Source: Eutreptiella sp. 'Long Island Sound 2002' (Eukaryota; Euglenozoa; Euglenophyceae; Eutreptiales; Eutreptiaceae). Taken from it: a stretch of DNA of 64,000 nucleotides. This document shows positions 21,141 to 30,999 of the stretch, piece by piece. Position numbers and translations under genes: made by a program. The stretch covers positions 183,298,944-183,362,943 of the forward strand of contig OZ038378.1 in the NCBI GenBank assembly GCA_964036045.1. Reading direction: 5' to 3'. Numbering within the stretch: the first letter of the stretch is position 1; each line of letters begins with the position of its first letter. The notes beneath the pieces are model-generated. The model saw only the letters and a program-made list of their open reading frames with translations, searched no databases and was not told where the DNA came from.

Positions 21141-24100
21141 ATGGAACCGATGGAGGAGGAAGAGTGTCCTCGCCGCAATAGCGATGTGTTTGCCGGCCTC
21201 AATTGGGAGCTCACAGAGCAGGGCAAGCGTCTGCAAGAGGCGCTGGACCTGGCGCTGGACAACTTTCAGGTGGGTTTGCATCACCCACTTCACGACAACA
21301 GCATTGGTACTGGGACCAGACTCGTGGGGATGGGAAACTGCGCAGAGGATGCACTCTTTTCACAACGTGCACTCTGCACTTTGGAGGCATCGAGCTTTCC
21401 GCACATTGCAAACCGCATAGTGCACATCGCACATCGCACACCGCACTCATCCTCGAGCAACCTGCACCGTATGGTGCACTGTTCACACTGTGCTGCACGG
21501 CCTGCAGGCCCCCTGTGCGCACTGCACACACGCACTGCACACAGCACGCTGCGATGATACTGGTTTTCAGAGTTGCTGACGGCACCTCACACATGTCTCA
21601 TGGGGCTTTATACAATCTCAGGGGAAATCAGTTCTTCCACGCAAGCCAGCCCCCTCTTCAGTCCCATTTGGCGTGGGCCTTGAGCAAGTCAACCAAAAGA
21701 CAGCGGGAGGGAACCTTGGGCCTTAGTCTACCTCTGTCTGAGACTAGAGCGGAAGCACACAGGCGACTTTTTGTCCTTGGACTATTTGTCTCATGCTCCG
21801 GTGCCTCCTGCAGGACGGTGACTGAGCGTCACCCGGGCAGACTACTGCTGCGAAGAGAGACCTGACATCCCCGCACTAGCGTCCGGCTCTGCCCCCGCAC
21901 CCACGTGGCATGGCTCCGCGATGCGCATTGCCCTGAGTGGGGTCAAGACGATACTTGAACTGACAAACAGCAGCAAAAGGGTGGGGCGGCTCCCATTGCG
22001 CGGTTGGTCCCCCACGCCCCATGTGCCCTCTTTCATGAAGTCATACCAGCAAACACAGACCCACAGACGAATGAACAGCAAGAGCTTAAGGCGGTCGCAA
22101 GCCCCGTGAGTGCCCGTTGCATTCGGTTGGGGTCCAAGTCCGCAACAAATCGGATGGCTCTTTTGGAGACCCTGATGGTGGTTTTGTGTGTCTCCGCCCT
22201 CTGCTCCTCTTTGGGAGCATGTCCAATCGGTGTGCCACAGGGGGCTTACGTGTCGGGCCGGACTGCAAGCCCCCCCCCCCCCCCCTCCCTCAGGACCCCC
22301 CAACCCACACCGATGGTGAACAATGAGGAACAACCGACTTGGGCCCCAGTGGGATCATCGTAGCACTGGACAGCTCTGAACCTTGACCCCGAGGGGTTGC
22401 CTCGAGTACTGTGACGTGAGCAGGCTACGCCAGCTCATCTTGGTCTCGGCAAAAAAAAAAACAGAAAACAACCGACTTGGGCCCCAGTGGCGCCCGGAAC
22501 ATTCTTTTGGCCTCTGTGGACCAGGGCACAGAATCACCCCCCCCCCCCTACCCCCCCCATTTGTGGGGAATGGTCAAAGGGAATTGTACCCCCCCGGACT
22601 TGTGTGATTTCCAAATGCTCCGAATGAAACAGGGAATTGAACAATTCCCCCAAAACCCGAAAAAAATCGACCCCCCTCTGGACTTCCCTGCCCACACCGC
22701 GAGGGTTGGGGCGCAGGACTGCACTGACCCCCCCCCCCCCGCCCATTGGCGAGAGGCCAATAGGCGCCGCCACAGGCTAACAGAGCCAACCACCAAGGCC
22801 TTGTGCCAAACCCCCCCCCCCCCTGTCGGTGTGCGCAACTCAACGTCTCCTTTTCCCGCCAACGACGATGAGTCCTCTATCACTGGTATCGGCTGGCAGG
22901 CACCGTGCTTCCAACAGCGAGCTTTGGGGCACGCTTGTTGGGTTCTCCTGCCCCATTCTGCGGCGCCTGTTGGTCATTGGTGGTATTGGTGTCAGCTTCT
23001 TTACGTCTGCTGCGGGACGCATCAGGGCAACCAGGATGATCCCGGGAACAGCCGGTGACGCGGGGATGATGAGACGGTGCACAAGTTTCAGGTGGTACGG
23101 CAAGCACCGGTGCCAATGTGCGCGCGCGCGCGCGCGCACGCACACCCCTCCCGGCTCCTCCCGCCCCTCGCCTCGTGCGCACCGCGCGCCACTCACCGCG
23201 CACACTGCACGCCAGGCAGCCAAGACGAAGGACCAGCTAAAGGACAAGGTCAAGGCCGGGCGGATTTGCATGCAGGAGCTGAAGGAGATGGGGCTCCTTC
23301 AGGAGGAGTTCGGGGGCTTCACGGTGTTGCCCACCCTGACCATCTGCAAAGCCCAGATCTGCAACATCGTGTTCCAGCAGGCCATGGCCCTGGAGAGCCA
23401 CGGCAACCTCATGGAGGCGGCGGGGCTGCTGCAGCGGCTGGTCGCCTATAACGGCGACTACATGTACGCCCGGCTCGGCTGGGCGTGGGTGCTCCTGAAA
23501 CTCGGGAGGAAGGACCCCAGTAGCCTGCGGAGGGCACTGGCCGTGCTGAACAAGGCGGTGCAGACCGACCCCGACCACCCGGGGGCCTACGCCCTGTCGG
23601 CCGTGGCGCACTGCCGCCGGGGCGAGAACCGCGCGGCCCTGGCCTCGCTCGGGGCCTACGCCGCGCGGCAGCCGCAGCTGTGGCGGTCCGCCGAGGCCGG
23701 CCCGAGCCCCACGGTGGCCCTGATGTACCTCCTCCGCGGCGAGATCAAGCGGGCCCTCGCCGACGGGGACGCCGCGGCCGTCGCGGACGCCGCGGCCGAC
23801 GCCGACGTGGCCCTGCGGCTCGACGCCGACGGGGCGCAGTACGTGGGCAAGGGCCTGGCGGACGACGGGCACGTCTGGGCGCTGCTGACGCGGTACGTGG
23901 ACCTGCTGCCCCCCGCCCTCGCGCACTGCCTCGACGGCCTGCCCCCCGACGAGGCCGACCCGGACTCCGTCTCGCGGCTCGAGGCGCTGACGGACTTCGT
24001 GCGGCTGTTCGCCGGGGCGCCGCCGGCGGAGGAGGACGATGGGGACGCGCTGCAGATCGGCGACCTCCCGGCGCAGCTCGGCGCCGCCGAAGCCGTGTTC

Positions 24101-24415
24101 TGGGACGAGCTGCGGATGTCGTCGGGCGGGGCGGAACCGACGGGGGAAGGGGCGGGGCAGTCGCCGGACCAAACGGCGCAGGTGGACGCACCGGGCGCAG
24201 CAGCCGTGCGCAGCAGCAGTGCGGGGGCCGGCGACCGCATGGCCCTCGCCGTGACTGAGGCGCGCGCTGAGGACGACCCCCGCTTCACTTATAGTCAGGG
24301 GAGGCGCCTGACGATCCTGGAGCGGCGGCTCAGCAGGTCCTCCTTCTTTGCCCCCTCTGTGTCGCGGCCGGGCACTGTCCCCCCTCCTGCCCCTTCAGAT
24401 TCCTCGGGGGGTTGA
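21141..24415 (+). CDS. Tetratricopeptide-repeat (TPR) protein, two exons
   Basis: Exons: 21141-21269 and 23216-24415, joined in phase 0 (donor CAG|GTGGGT, acceptor CCAG|GCAGCC), giving 442 residues. An in-frame TAA at 21114 precedes the first exon, which supports the ATG at 21141 (MEPMEEEE). Three TPR-like helix pairs cover about residues 90-197. Each has the small/large residue pattern (for example FQQAMALESHGNLMEAAGLL, YARLGWAWVLLKLGR, HPGAYALSAVAHCRRGENRA). The middle is Ala/Asp-rich, and the C-terminal ~80 residues are Ser/Pro-rich with a basic patch (GRRLTILERRLSRSS). TPRs bind partner proteins, and nothing here identifies the partner. Exon 2 is extremely GC-rich, whereas the intron holds AT-richer and poly-C repeat DNA. 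The exon 1 assignment is less certain than exon 2. Confidence 0.65.
22242..22840 (+). repeat. Dispersed poly-C repeat block inside the TPR gene intron
   Basis: The order is GCTTACGTGTCGGGCC, a C tract, GAACAATGAGGAACAACC, CGGCGCCCGGAACATTCTTT-like text, a C tract, ATTTGTGGNGAATGG, then CCCCCCGGACTTGTGTG. It recurs at 28465-28760 and 29005-29400. The last part (GCGAGAGGCCAATAGGCGCC ... AAGGCCTTGTGCCAA) recurs at 40020-40085. Confidence 0.75.
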
Positions 24416-25023
24416 AAGAAGGTGGATGCTTCTGAGGGGATTCGATGCTTGCACTGCCTATGCTGCCAGTGCTGCAGGGGTGTGTGGTCGTCCGCCTGCT
24501 GCCATGCCTTGTGCACTGTCACGTCACTCGAAGGCAATGTCAATGCCATCGACATATGCCCTGTGTTGTGTGACCTGGACGTGTAGACCATGTGGCATTG
24601 TGTTGTTGCGTCTTTGCCCTTGAGATCCCCAAGAGCGAGCAGCAGGGCGTCCAGCTGTCCCATCGGGCTGTGCCTGACCGTCAGCCCGGGGCACCCGCGT
24701 GGTCCACCGCTGGATTCAAATCACCTGCGGTTGGACCCTGCCTGACCATCGATTTCCATGAGCCCGATGGAGTCGGATCGAGAGAGGCCCGTGCCCACGT
24801 CCGAGGCACGACCGCGTCAGCGACCACACAAGGAGACCTCGTGCCGGAGCAGGCCGAGCCTCTGCAACACTTGTTGCTGACGGCTTCACAGCGCCCTGTG
24901 ACAGTCGCAGCAACACGCTGCCGAGCACGCCCCTGCCCCGCCCTCCCTCCTTTTCTCCGCGGCGTTTGAGGGTTCTGTCCACACGGTCCTCTGGATTTGC
25001 GCTGCGGGTCCACGGTGCCCCTC

Positions 25024-27102
25024 ATGTTCTCGTGCCACGAATACTTGTGCCCTGCCTCTTTGCTAGGGGCCTTACCCTCCATCTCCCCTCCGTCCCTTTT
25101 TCCCAGGCAACCGGGATTGGACGGGCCGAACGCCATGCAGGACAAGCCCGAAATATTGCCACTGAGCCGGCAGGACGTGCAGAAGGTGAACGCGCTGATT
25201 GACGGCAAACCGATCGGGGTTGATGGTCACAAGCATTCGCTGAGAAAGTTCAAGCGCCTGGCGTTGGCGGCCCGCAGAGAGGCACTGGAACCCAAGCGGG
25301 GGAGCACTGCCAGCGGTGGAGGCGGTCCGGCGCGCAGGCCCAGTGAAGTGAAGCAGCAGCAGCAGCGCAGGCCCAGTGAAGTGAAGCAGCAGCAGCGCAG
25401 AAGCCCTGCGGAAAGGTGGCACCAGGCCATACACATGGTGCAGGAAAAGGGCGCGAAAAGTAAGAAAAAGCGCCCGTCGATGGACCACGCGGCGAAGTCG
25501 GACCCGAGGTCTCCCAAGAGGGCCATGAGCCCCAAATACAGATCGGACCCGGGGAGTCCCAAGCCCAAGCACAAGCCGTGGAGCCCCCGGGCCGGCCGGC
25601 GCTGGAGAGGGATGAGGGTCGTGGTGTCCGACGACTCCAGCAGCAGCGAACCGGAGACGTGGTGCGGGCCGCCGGTCCCGCGCGTCCCGCCGCGGGTGCC
25701 GGTCCCGCCCCTCAAACTGTGGGTGCTCGGGATCGGGAAGTCGCCCTCGGAAGCGGGGCTGAGCGAGCGGGAGGCGGGGCTGAGCGAGTCGGACGTGAGC
25801 GAGTCGGACGTGGCGCCGGAGCCGGCGAAGAAGGCGGAGGAGGCCCTGGAGCCGCTGGTGTCCCCGATCGACGGGGCGAACACCCCCGAGGCCCCGAAGG
25901 CGCCGTCGAAGGCCAAGGGGGACGACGGGGGGCTGCAGGCACTGATCTCCGACTTCTCCTTCGGGTCGACCATGCTGGCCAGCGAGGGCAGCAGCGTCCT
26001 CTCCGGGCGGAAGAAGGGCCGGCACGACGCTCTGAAGCGGCGCATCATCTCCAAATGGGTGAAGCAGACCGCCCCGAAAGGCCCCCCGGCCTTCCCAAAG
26101 CCCGCGCCCTCCTCCCCGAAGCCCGCGGGCAGCCCCGTGCACCCGCACGGCCCCGCCCGCACGCCCAAGCGCGGCGCCCACGCGCGGCCGCCCTCCCCCG
26201 CGGGGCCCGCGCCGGACATGTGCACGGGCGACATGGCGGACGCGGAGGCGGAGTGCGCGGCGCTGGCGCTGCACGACGCGGTCGTGCGGGACACGGACTA
26301 TGCGGCGTTGCTGGCGGTTGGGGCCAACGGGGAGCAGATGCTGGAGGTCATCAGCCGCCAGGCCGCGTGCTGGGCCGAGAAGGTGCGGCGCGAGACGCGC
26401 GCCGCCGCGCCCCGCAAGGGGCCCCTGAGCCCCCCGGGCCTGAGGGTCCCCCGCTTCGGGCCCCCGGACCCAACGCCGGGGACCCACATGTCCACCGCGG
26501 ACCCGCAGGTCCGGGGGCAGCACCTGCAGCCGGCCTTTGTGGCGCACCGGCGGCCGCTCGTGCAGAAGTTCAACACCGTGGGCTGCCTGGGGGGGGGCTG
26601 GCGGCGGCTGGAGCAGGCCAAGGGCAAGGGGGGCCGCAGCCCGTCCGTCGGGGCGGCGCCGCTGGACAGCACGACCCCCGACGAGGCCGAGGCGTCGCAG
26701 GAGGAGGCGTGGCTGCGGCAGCACATGCGGGGCACGCCCCTCGGCGGTGCAAAGAGGTACCCCATTGGGACCCCGGGCCAGACCGACGCCGCGTCCCGGG
26801 CCGCGGCGCCAGGGTCGAGCCTGGCGGAGGGCGCCGCCGGGCCGGCGGTGGCGGCGCCCACCGCGGCGGCGGAGGTGGCGCCGGCCGCGGTCGCGCCGGT
26901 CAAGTCGGCCGCTGATGTGGCGCCGGGTTCGGCTGGTGACGTTGGCGGGGGCCGGGGCCGGGACAAGGTGCAGGTGTTGGGGGTCAGCAGCCAGGCGGCG
27001 CAGCGCGTGCCGCTGAGGCGGCGCCGCCGGTGGATCTACCACCGTTCCAGCCTTGAGCTGATTGCGGTGCCGCGCGTCGCAGGGGCGTGCCCGGCGGGTT
27101 AG
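25024..27102 (+). CDS. Basic, Pro/Ser-rich disordered protein, family not recognised
   Basis: The frame is open from 24997 to a TAG at 27100-27102. The first ATG is at 25024 (692 aa). An alternative is the ATG at 25135 (655 aa), just after a good acceptor (TTTTTCCCAG at 25097-25106), so an upstream exon may exist. From residue 1 of the shorter form a conserved-looking leader (MQDKPEILPLSRQDVQKVNA) is followed by tandem RRPSEVKQQQ units. Lys/Arg/Ser/Pro-rich stretches and SEAGLSE/SESDV acidic repeats come next. A region with possible helix (AEAECAALALHDAVVRDTDY) and an Ala-rich tail follow, ending in RRRRRW. No catalytic domain is visible. Composition suggests a nuclear or cytoskeleton-associated scaffold, but this is only inference. 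Very high GC leaves several other frames open. Confidence 0.6.
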   Translation: MFSCHEYLCPASLLGALPSISPPSLFPRQPGLDGPNAMQDKPEILPLSRQDVQKVNALIDGKPIGVDGHKHSLRKFKRLALAARREALEPKRGSTASGGGGPARRPSEVKQQQQRRPSEVKQQQRRSPAERWHQAIHMVQEKGAKSKKKRPSMDHAAKSDPRSPKRAMSPKYRSDPGSPKPKHKPWSPRAGRRWRGMRVVVSDDSSSSEPETWCGPPVPRVPPRVPVPPLKLWVLGIGKSPSEAGLSEREAGLSESDVSESDVAPEPAKKAEEALEPLVSPIDGANTPEAPKAPSKAKGDDGGLQALISDFSFGSTMLASEGSSVLSGRKKGRHDALKRRIISKWVKQTAPKGPPAFPKPAPSSPKPAGSPVHPHGPARTPKRGAHARPPSPAGPAPDMCTGDMADAEAECAALALHDAVVRDTDYAALLAVGANGEQMLEVISRQAACWAEKVRRETRAAAPRKGPLSPPGLRVPRFGPPDPTPGTHMSTADPQVRGQHLQPAFVAHRRPLVQKFNTVGCLGGGWRRLEQAKGKGGRSPSVGAAPLDSTTPDEAEASQEEAWLRQHMRGTPLGGAKRYPIGTPGQTDAASRAAAPGSSLAEGAAGPAVAAPTAAAEVAPAAVAPVKSAADVAPGSAGDVGGGRGRDKVQVLGVSSQAAQRVPLRRRRRWIYHRSSLELIAVPRVAGACPAG

Positions 27103-27463
27103 GGCGGGAGGTCTTGGCGCATGGGCCGAGGGGATACGGGGGATGAGGGGGAAGGGGTAGAGCCGGAGGAGGGACGTGTACGCACCGACAAGCCTCCTCG
27201 GTATCCGGTTTGCCGGATACCTTGCATTTCCCCCATTTTTCCATGCGGATAAGGGCATACGCATACGCATTTCCTCTTTTTTTTTTGGTAATCAGAATCT
27301 GGTGACACCCTGGGCCTGGAGCGCATGGGAGAACGCCATGCCACCGCACGACACCACCCTCCCACACCCGCTCTGGGGTAGCCAGCAGCCGCCGCCGTCC
27401 TCCCGAGAGGGCGACCTGATGCGGATCTTGCGGGACCTTGCCGCCCCGCCCCCATAACCCTTT

Positions 27464-27771
27464 TCTGCGCCTTCCCATGTTCCGTAGATATCCCGGCGCC
27501 AGGCTCCAGCCTGCATGCCCTTGTTCTGTGCATACCTGGGCCCCAGGCTTCAGCCTCTAAACCCCATCTCTGCCCTCCATCCCTCACTCTCGCCTGACCT
27601 CCTTGGCCTTTTGTTATGTTTTGTGCTCCAGAATGGGGGTTTCGTTTGTAGGGCTGGTCTTGGGACCTTTGGACAGGGCACACCCACACACACAGAGGTA
27701 TCCGTGCAGCCCGTCCCCTTGTGCCAGCCTTTTGAAACTGTCCAGGCAAGCCCCTGCGCTGGGGGGGCTTA
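27464..27771 (+). repeat. Recent segmental duplication, copy 1
   Basis: The run CTGCGCCTTCCCATGTTC to AAGCCCCTGCGCTG is almost identical to 28761-29024. It shares CAGCCTGCATGCCCTTGTTC and GGACCTTTGGACAGGGCACA. Copy 1 has about 35 additional bases near 27600-27635. Confidence 0.85.
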
Positions 27772-27784
27772 CCCCCCGCACCCA

Positions 27785-27885
27785 CCCCCCGTGCAAACAC
27801 AGGCTTGCCTAAGCATGGGGACCCCGTCTGACCGTCGCTTTTCTGGATTTGTTCTGACCGCGGTTTTTTTGGTCAGAAGTGTACC
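27785..27885 (+). repeat. Partial member of the C-tract inverted-end repeat family
   Basis: CCACCCCCCGTGCAAACACAG, then CTTGCCTAAGCATGGGGACC and CCGTCTGACCG, match the start of the elements at 28376, 30455 and 38350. A matching right end was not found here. Confidence 0.45.
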
Positions 27886-28375
27886 GGGACGTGGTTGTGT
27901 TCCGATCGTGGAGGGAAAGAGGGGGTGTGTCATGCTTGTGGTAGTTCCTCCTGGTGAGCTATGTGTTTGAGGGCAAGCTTTCCTTCACCAAAGATACTGT
28001 GGAGGACAGCTTTGTACCAACGACTTAGAAGCCCAAACCCATTCCAAAACCTCCAGCCAAGGCCGCTCCAAAGCCTGCCCCAAAGCGCAAGCCTGCAATT
28101 GCTTACGATGAGGCGCAGGGTTGGAAAGGGCTTCCATTCTACAGCTCCTGATGCCCCTCATGGGCAGTGAGGACATCAAGAGCATGCTGAATTTTGCCTG
28201 CACATTGTGTTGTGGTGCCCGGTTATGACGATTCTGGTTGGGGTGAGGTATGGGCAGGTTTTCGCTACACCTACCACCGCCCCCCCGTGTCAATGGCCCG
28301 GGCCATGTTTCTTCTTTCGAGAGGGGGGGTCCATTGGCATGGGGGGTCCATTGGCATGGGGGGGGTGGTACTTTT

Positions 28376-28476
28376 CGTACCACGTGCTGCGCACAAGCAC
28401 GGCCTTGTCTGAGAGGGAATCCCGTCTGACCATTGGTTTCCAGACTTTCAGTGTGCTTGTCCAAAGGTGGGCGTAC
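28376..28476. mobile_element. Short inverted-end element (about 100 bp)
   Basis: The left end CGTACCACGTGCTGCGCACA leads into AGCACGGCCTTGTCTGAG. The right end AGTGTGCTTGTCCAAAGGTG, then GGCGTAC, is its imperfect reverse complement. The interior CCCGTCTGACCATTGG matches the interior of the longer relatives at 30455 and 27785. Confidence 0.45.
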
Positions 28477-28760
28477 GTGTTGCCCCCCCCCCCCTCCCCC
28501 GGACCTCCAACCCACACCAGCAGTGAACAATGAGGAACAACCACCTTGGGCCCAAGCGGCGCCCGGATATTTTTCTTTTTGCCTCTGTGGACGGGGGCTC
28601 AGAATTTGCCCCTCCCTCACCTTTCCCCCCATTTCCCCCAATTTATAGTGAATGGGCAAAGGACTTTTTAACCCCCGCCCTTAGCCCCCCCTCCCCCCCA
28701 GAACCCCTGCCCACGCCGAGGGGGTTGGGGCCCAGAACTGAACTGAAGATTCCCCCGTGT
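28465..28760 (+). repeat. Dispersed poly-C repeat, second copy
   Basis: This copy contains the C tract, CAGTGAACAATGAGGAACAA, GGCGCCCGGATATTTTTC and GCCTCTGTGGACGGGGGCTC blocks, in the same order as the copies at 22.2 and 29.0 kb. Confidence 0.75.
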
Positions 28761-29024
28761 CCTGCGCCTTCCCATGTTCTGTAGATATGCCGGCGCCAGG
28801 CTTCAGCCTGCATGCCCTTGTTCTGTGCATACCTGGGCCCCAGGCTTCAGCCTCTAAACCCCATCTCTGCCCTCCATCCCTCTCTCTCGCCTGACCTTTC
28901 GTCTGTAGGGCTGGTCTTGGGACCTTTGGACAGGGCACACCCACACAGGGGCATCCGTGCAGCCCGTCCCCTTGTGCCAGCCCTTTGAAACTGTCCAGGC
29001 AAGCCCCTGCGCTGCGGGGCTTAC
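28761..29024 (+). repeat. Recent segmental duplication, copy 2
   Basis: This is a near-identical copy of 27464-27771, lying about 1.3 kb downstream in the same orientation. It runs directly into the third poly-C dispersed repeat copy. Confidence 0.85.
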
Positions 29025-29400
29025 ATGTCGGGCCAGAACCCCCCCCCCCCCCCTCAGGAACCCCCAGCCCACCAGTACCAATACCAGCAGTGAACAATGA
29101 GTAACAACCAGTTTGCGCCCCAGCGGCGCCCGGAACATTCTTTTCGCCTCTGTGGACGGGGGTTGCAGAACCCCCCCCCCCCTATCCCCCCCATTTGTGG
29201 TGAATGGTACAAGGGGATTGTAACCCCCCGGACTTATGTGTATTCAAAATGCTCCGAATGAAACGGAGAGCTCCCCCCAAAACCCAAATAAAGTACCCAC
29301 CGCTTGGAGAGGGCAACCGACCGGGCTCCTGGGTCCGCCCCCCAGGCCCACCCCACGCCACGGGGGCTGGGGCCCAGAACGGAATTGAAGAGCCCCCGTG
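29005..29400 (+). repeat. Dispersed poly-C repeat, third copy
   Basis: Blocks GCTTACATGTCGGGCC, a C tract, GAACAATGAGTAACAACC, GGCGCCCGGAACATTCTTTT, GTGAATGGTACAAGGGGATT and CAAAATGCTCCGAATGAAAC match the 22.24-22.84 kb copy. Confidence 0.75.
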
Positions 29401-29429
29401 TGAGCCCCAATTCTCTCTGTCCCTGACAG

Positions 29430-29620
29430 GCATGGCTGGGGCAGGCGCCGCGCAGATTTTCCCTCTGAAGGTGCTGCATCACACGGATCGGGATGTGCTC
29501 CTCGTGTTTGAAGGGGCTTCCATAGGAGAGTGGTTCGTGTTTCGCCGCGAATGGCCCATTTTATGGACAGTGCTGTTAGGGTTTGCCGCAGACAGCCCCC
29601 TCTCCTGCAGTGAAGGGGTG
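29430..29620 (+). CDS. Possible orphan exon, function unknown
   Basis: A clear acceptor (TCCCTGACAG at 29420-29429) precedes an open frame. It begins at the ATG at 29432 (MAGAGAAQIFPLKVLHHTDR) and continues with DVLLVFEGASIGEWFVFRRE. The amino-acid balance looks like a folded domain, unlike the poly-C repeat upstream. The frame runs on past 29620, and the end given is only a candidate donor (GGG|GTGTGC). No partner exon or family could be identified, so this may be chance. Confidence 0.25.
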
Positions 29621-30454
29621 TGCCACACCGGACAAAACAAGTGTGCCACAGTTGTGTGCCCTCTGAATGAATGGATTCCTGGCTTTGACAAACAAGGCCA
29701 TCCACACGGTTTGTCCGCCAGCTGGACGTACATGTCTAACCTGCGTTGCAGATGTGCTTGTGGCTCTGCCGGGGGAATTTACCCCACGCCCCTCCCCTCA
29801 ACCTCTATGCCCCCCCCCCCCCCTGTCTTGACCCAACACCACTCAGGGGCTGATTAGGAGGGCATGGGGAGCTGGAGGCCGGCAGTTTGTCTGGGTCAGG
29901 GTTGCTTTCGCATAGCGGAGGTGTGATGGCGCCCCTGGTGTTGGAGGGGTCCTTAGTGCCAGTTCCCACGGCTTGACAGGTCTGCAGGGCACCAGAGCAC
30001 GGGTGGCAGCGGTAGCGGCGGGCGGTGGCAAAGCTGGGGACTAGGCCCAAGGGTCGGCCAGACTCCCCTCCCGGCGGCCCCTCCCACAGGGCACAGCGGG
30101 AGGGCGGGCACAACGGCGGGCTGTGCCAAGAGGCGCACTGGCGGTCGTGCCACGGCAGTCGAACTGCAGCTGAAGTCTCCCATGGGGCTAGCGCAGCAGA
30201 AGCCACAGAGTCTCCCATGCACGTGGCCGACAGTCCGAACACGACCAGCACCAGACGATGGCCGCGTTCCTGCTTGCCGCTGACGGGTCAAGTTCAGCAT
30301 TAGGACCAAGAGGGCCGACGCGGCACGGTGGTATGCGGAAGCGAGAAGGGCATGTGCTTTCCCACGTATGATAGTGCTCACCTGCCGTACCCAGATGTGG
30401 GTGGCCCAGAAGGGCGGGGGGAGGGGAACACTCCCCTTCCCCGGCAACTAGAGC

Positions 30455-30768
30455 CTACCCCCTTCGCGCAAGCACTGCCTTGTCTCAGCACGGCAACCCC
30501 GTCTGACCGTTGTTTGTCTGACCACTCCTTTCCTGTTTCCTCTCGTGGGCACTGCCTTGTCTAAGCACGCCCACCATGACCGTGGCTTCGCCGCGTTTGG
30601 AACTATTCGTGGCCGTGGCTCTGCCGCATTCCCTGAATACGCACTGATGAGTTACCGGTGTGATGCCGGAGGGTGACGACCATCGTCGAATTATGGCTAA
30701 GCACGCCGACCCAGTCTGAGTGTTGTTTTCCTGACTTTAAGCGTGCTTATGCAAGGGGGGCTACAATA
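30455..30768. mobile_element. MITE-like element with C-tract inverted ends (about 314 bp)
   Basis: The left end is TACCCCCTTCGCGCAAGCAC. The right end is GTGCTTATGCAAGGGGGGCT followed by ACAATA, which reads TAGCCCCCCTTGCATAAGCAC in reverse complement. Internal blocks GCCTTGTCTAAGCACG and CCCCGTCTGACCGTTG are shared with the other members. There is no coding capacity. Confidence 0.55.
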
Positions 30769-30999
30769 AGGTCCTGGGCCTCAAAATCCACGCACCCTTC
30801 CTAATATGGCGTCCGTCTGTCCCGCCCGTCTGTCCGTCCCGGCCGGCCGGCGGTCCGTTCTGCCCGTCCGTCTTCCTTTAACACGGCGCTCCACCTTCGC
30901 TCACCCCCGGCTGGTTGGCCTCTGTAGCGGCAGGAGCACCAATGATATATGTTAACCATTGACCCAAGCTGACCTCCCTCCTCGATATGATCTCCCTAA

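Noticed and set aside
23237-24172. 311-codon minus-strand frame over the TPR gene
   Set aside because: The plus strand encodes recognisable TPR helices. The minus peptide has no family signature.
25072-27270. 732-codon minus-strand frame over the basic protein gene
   Set aside because: GC-rich DNA keeps opposite frames open. The sense frame has a better start, varied composition and an upstream acceptor, while the antisense peptide is Arg/Gly/Pro noise.
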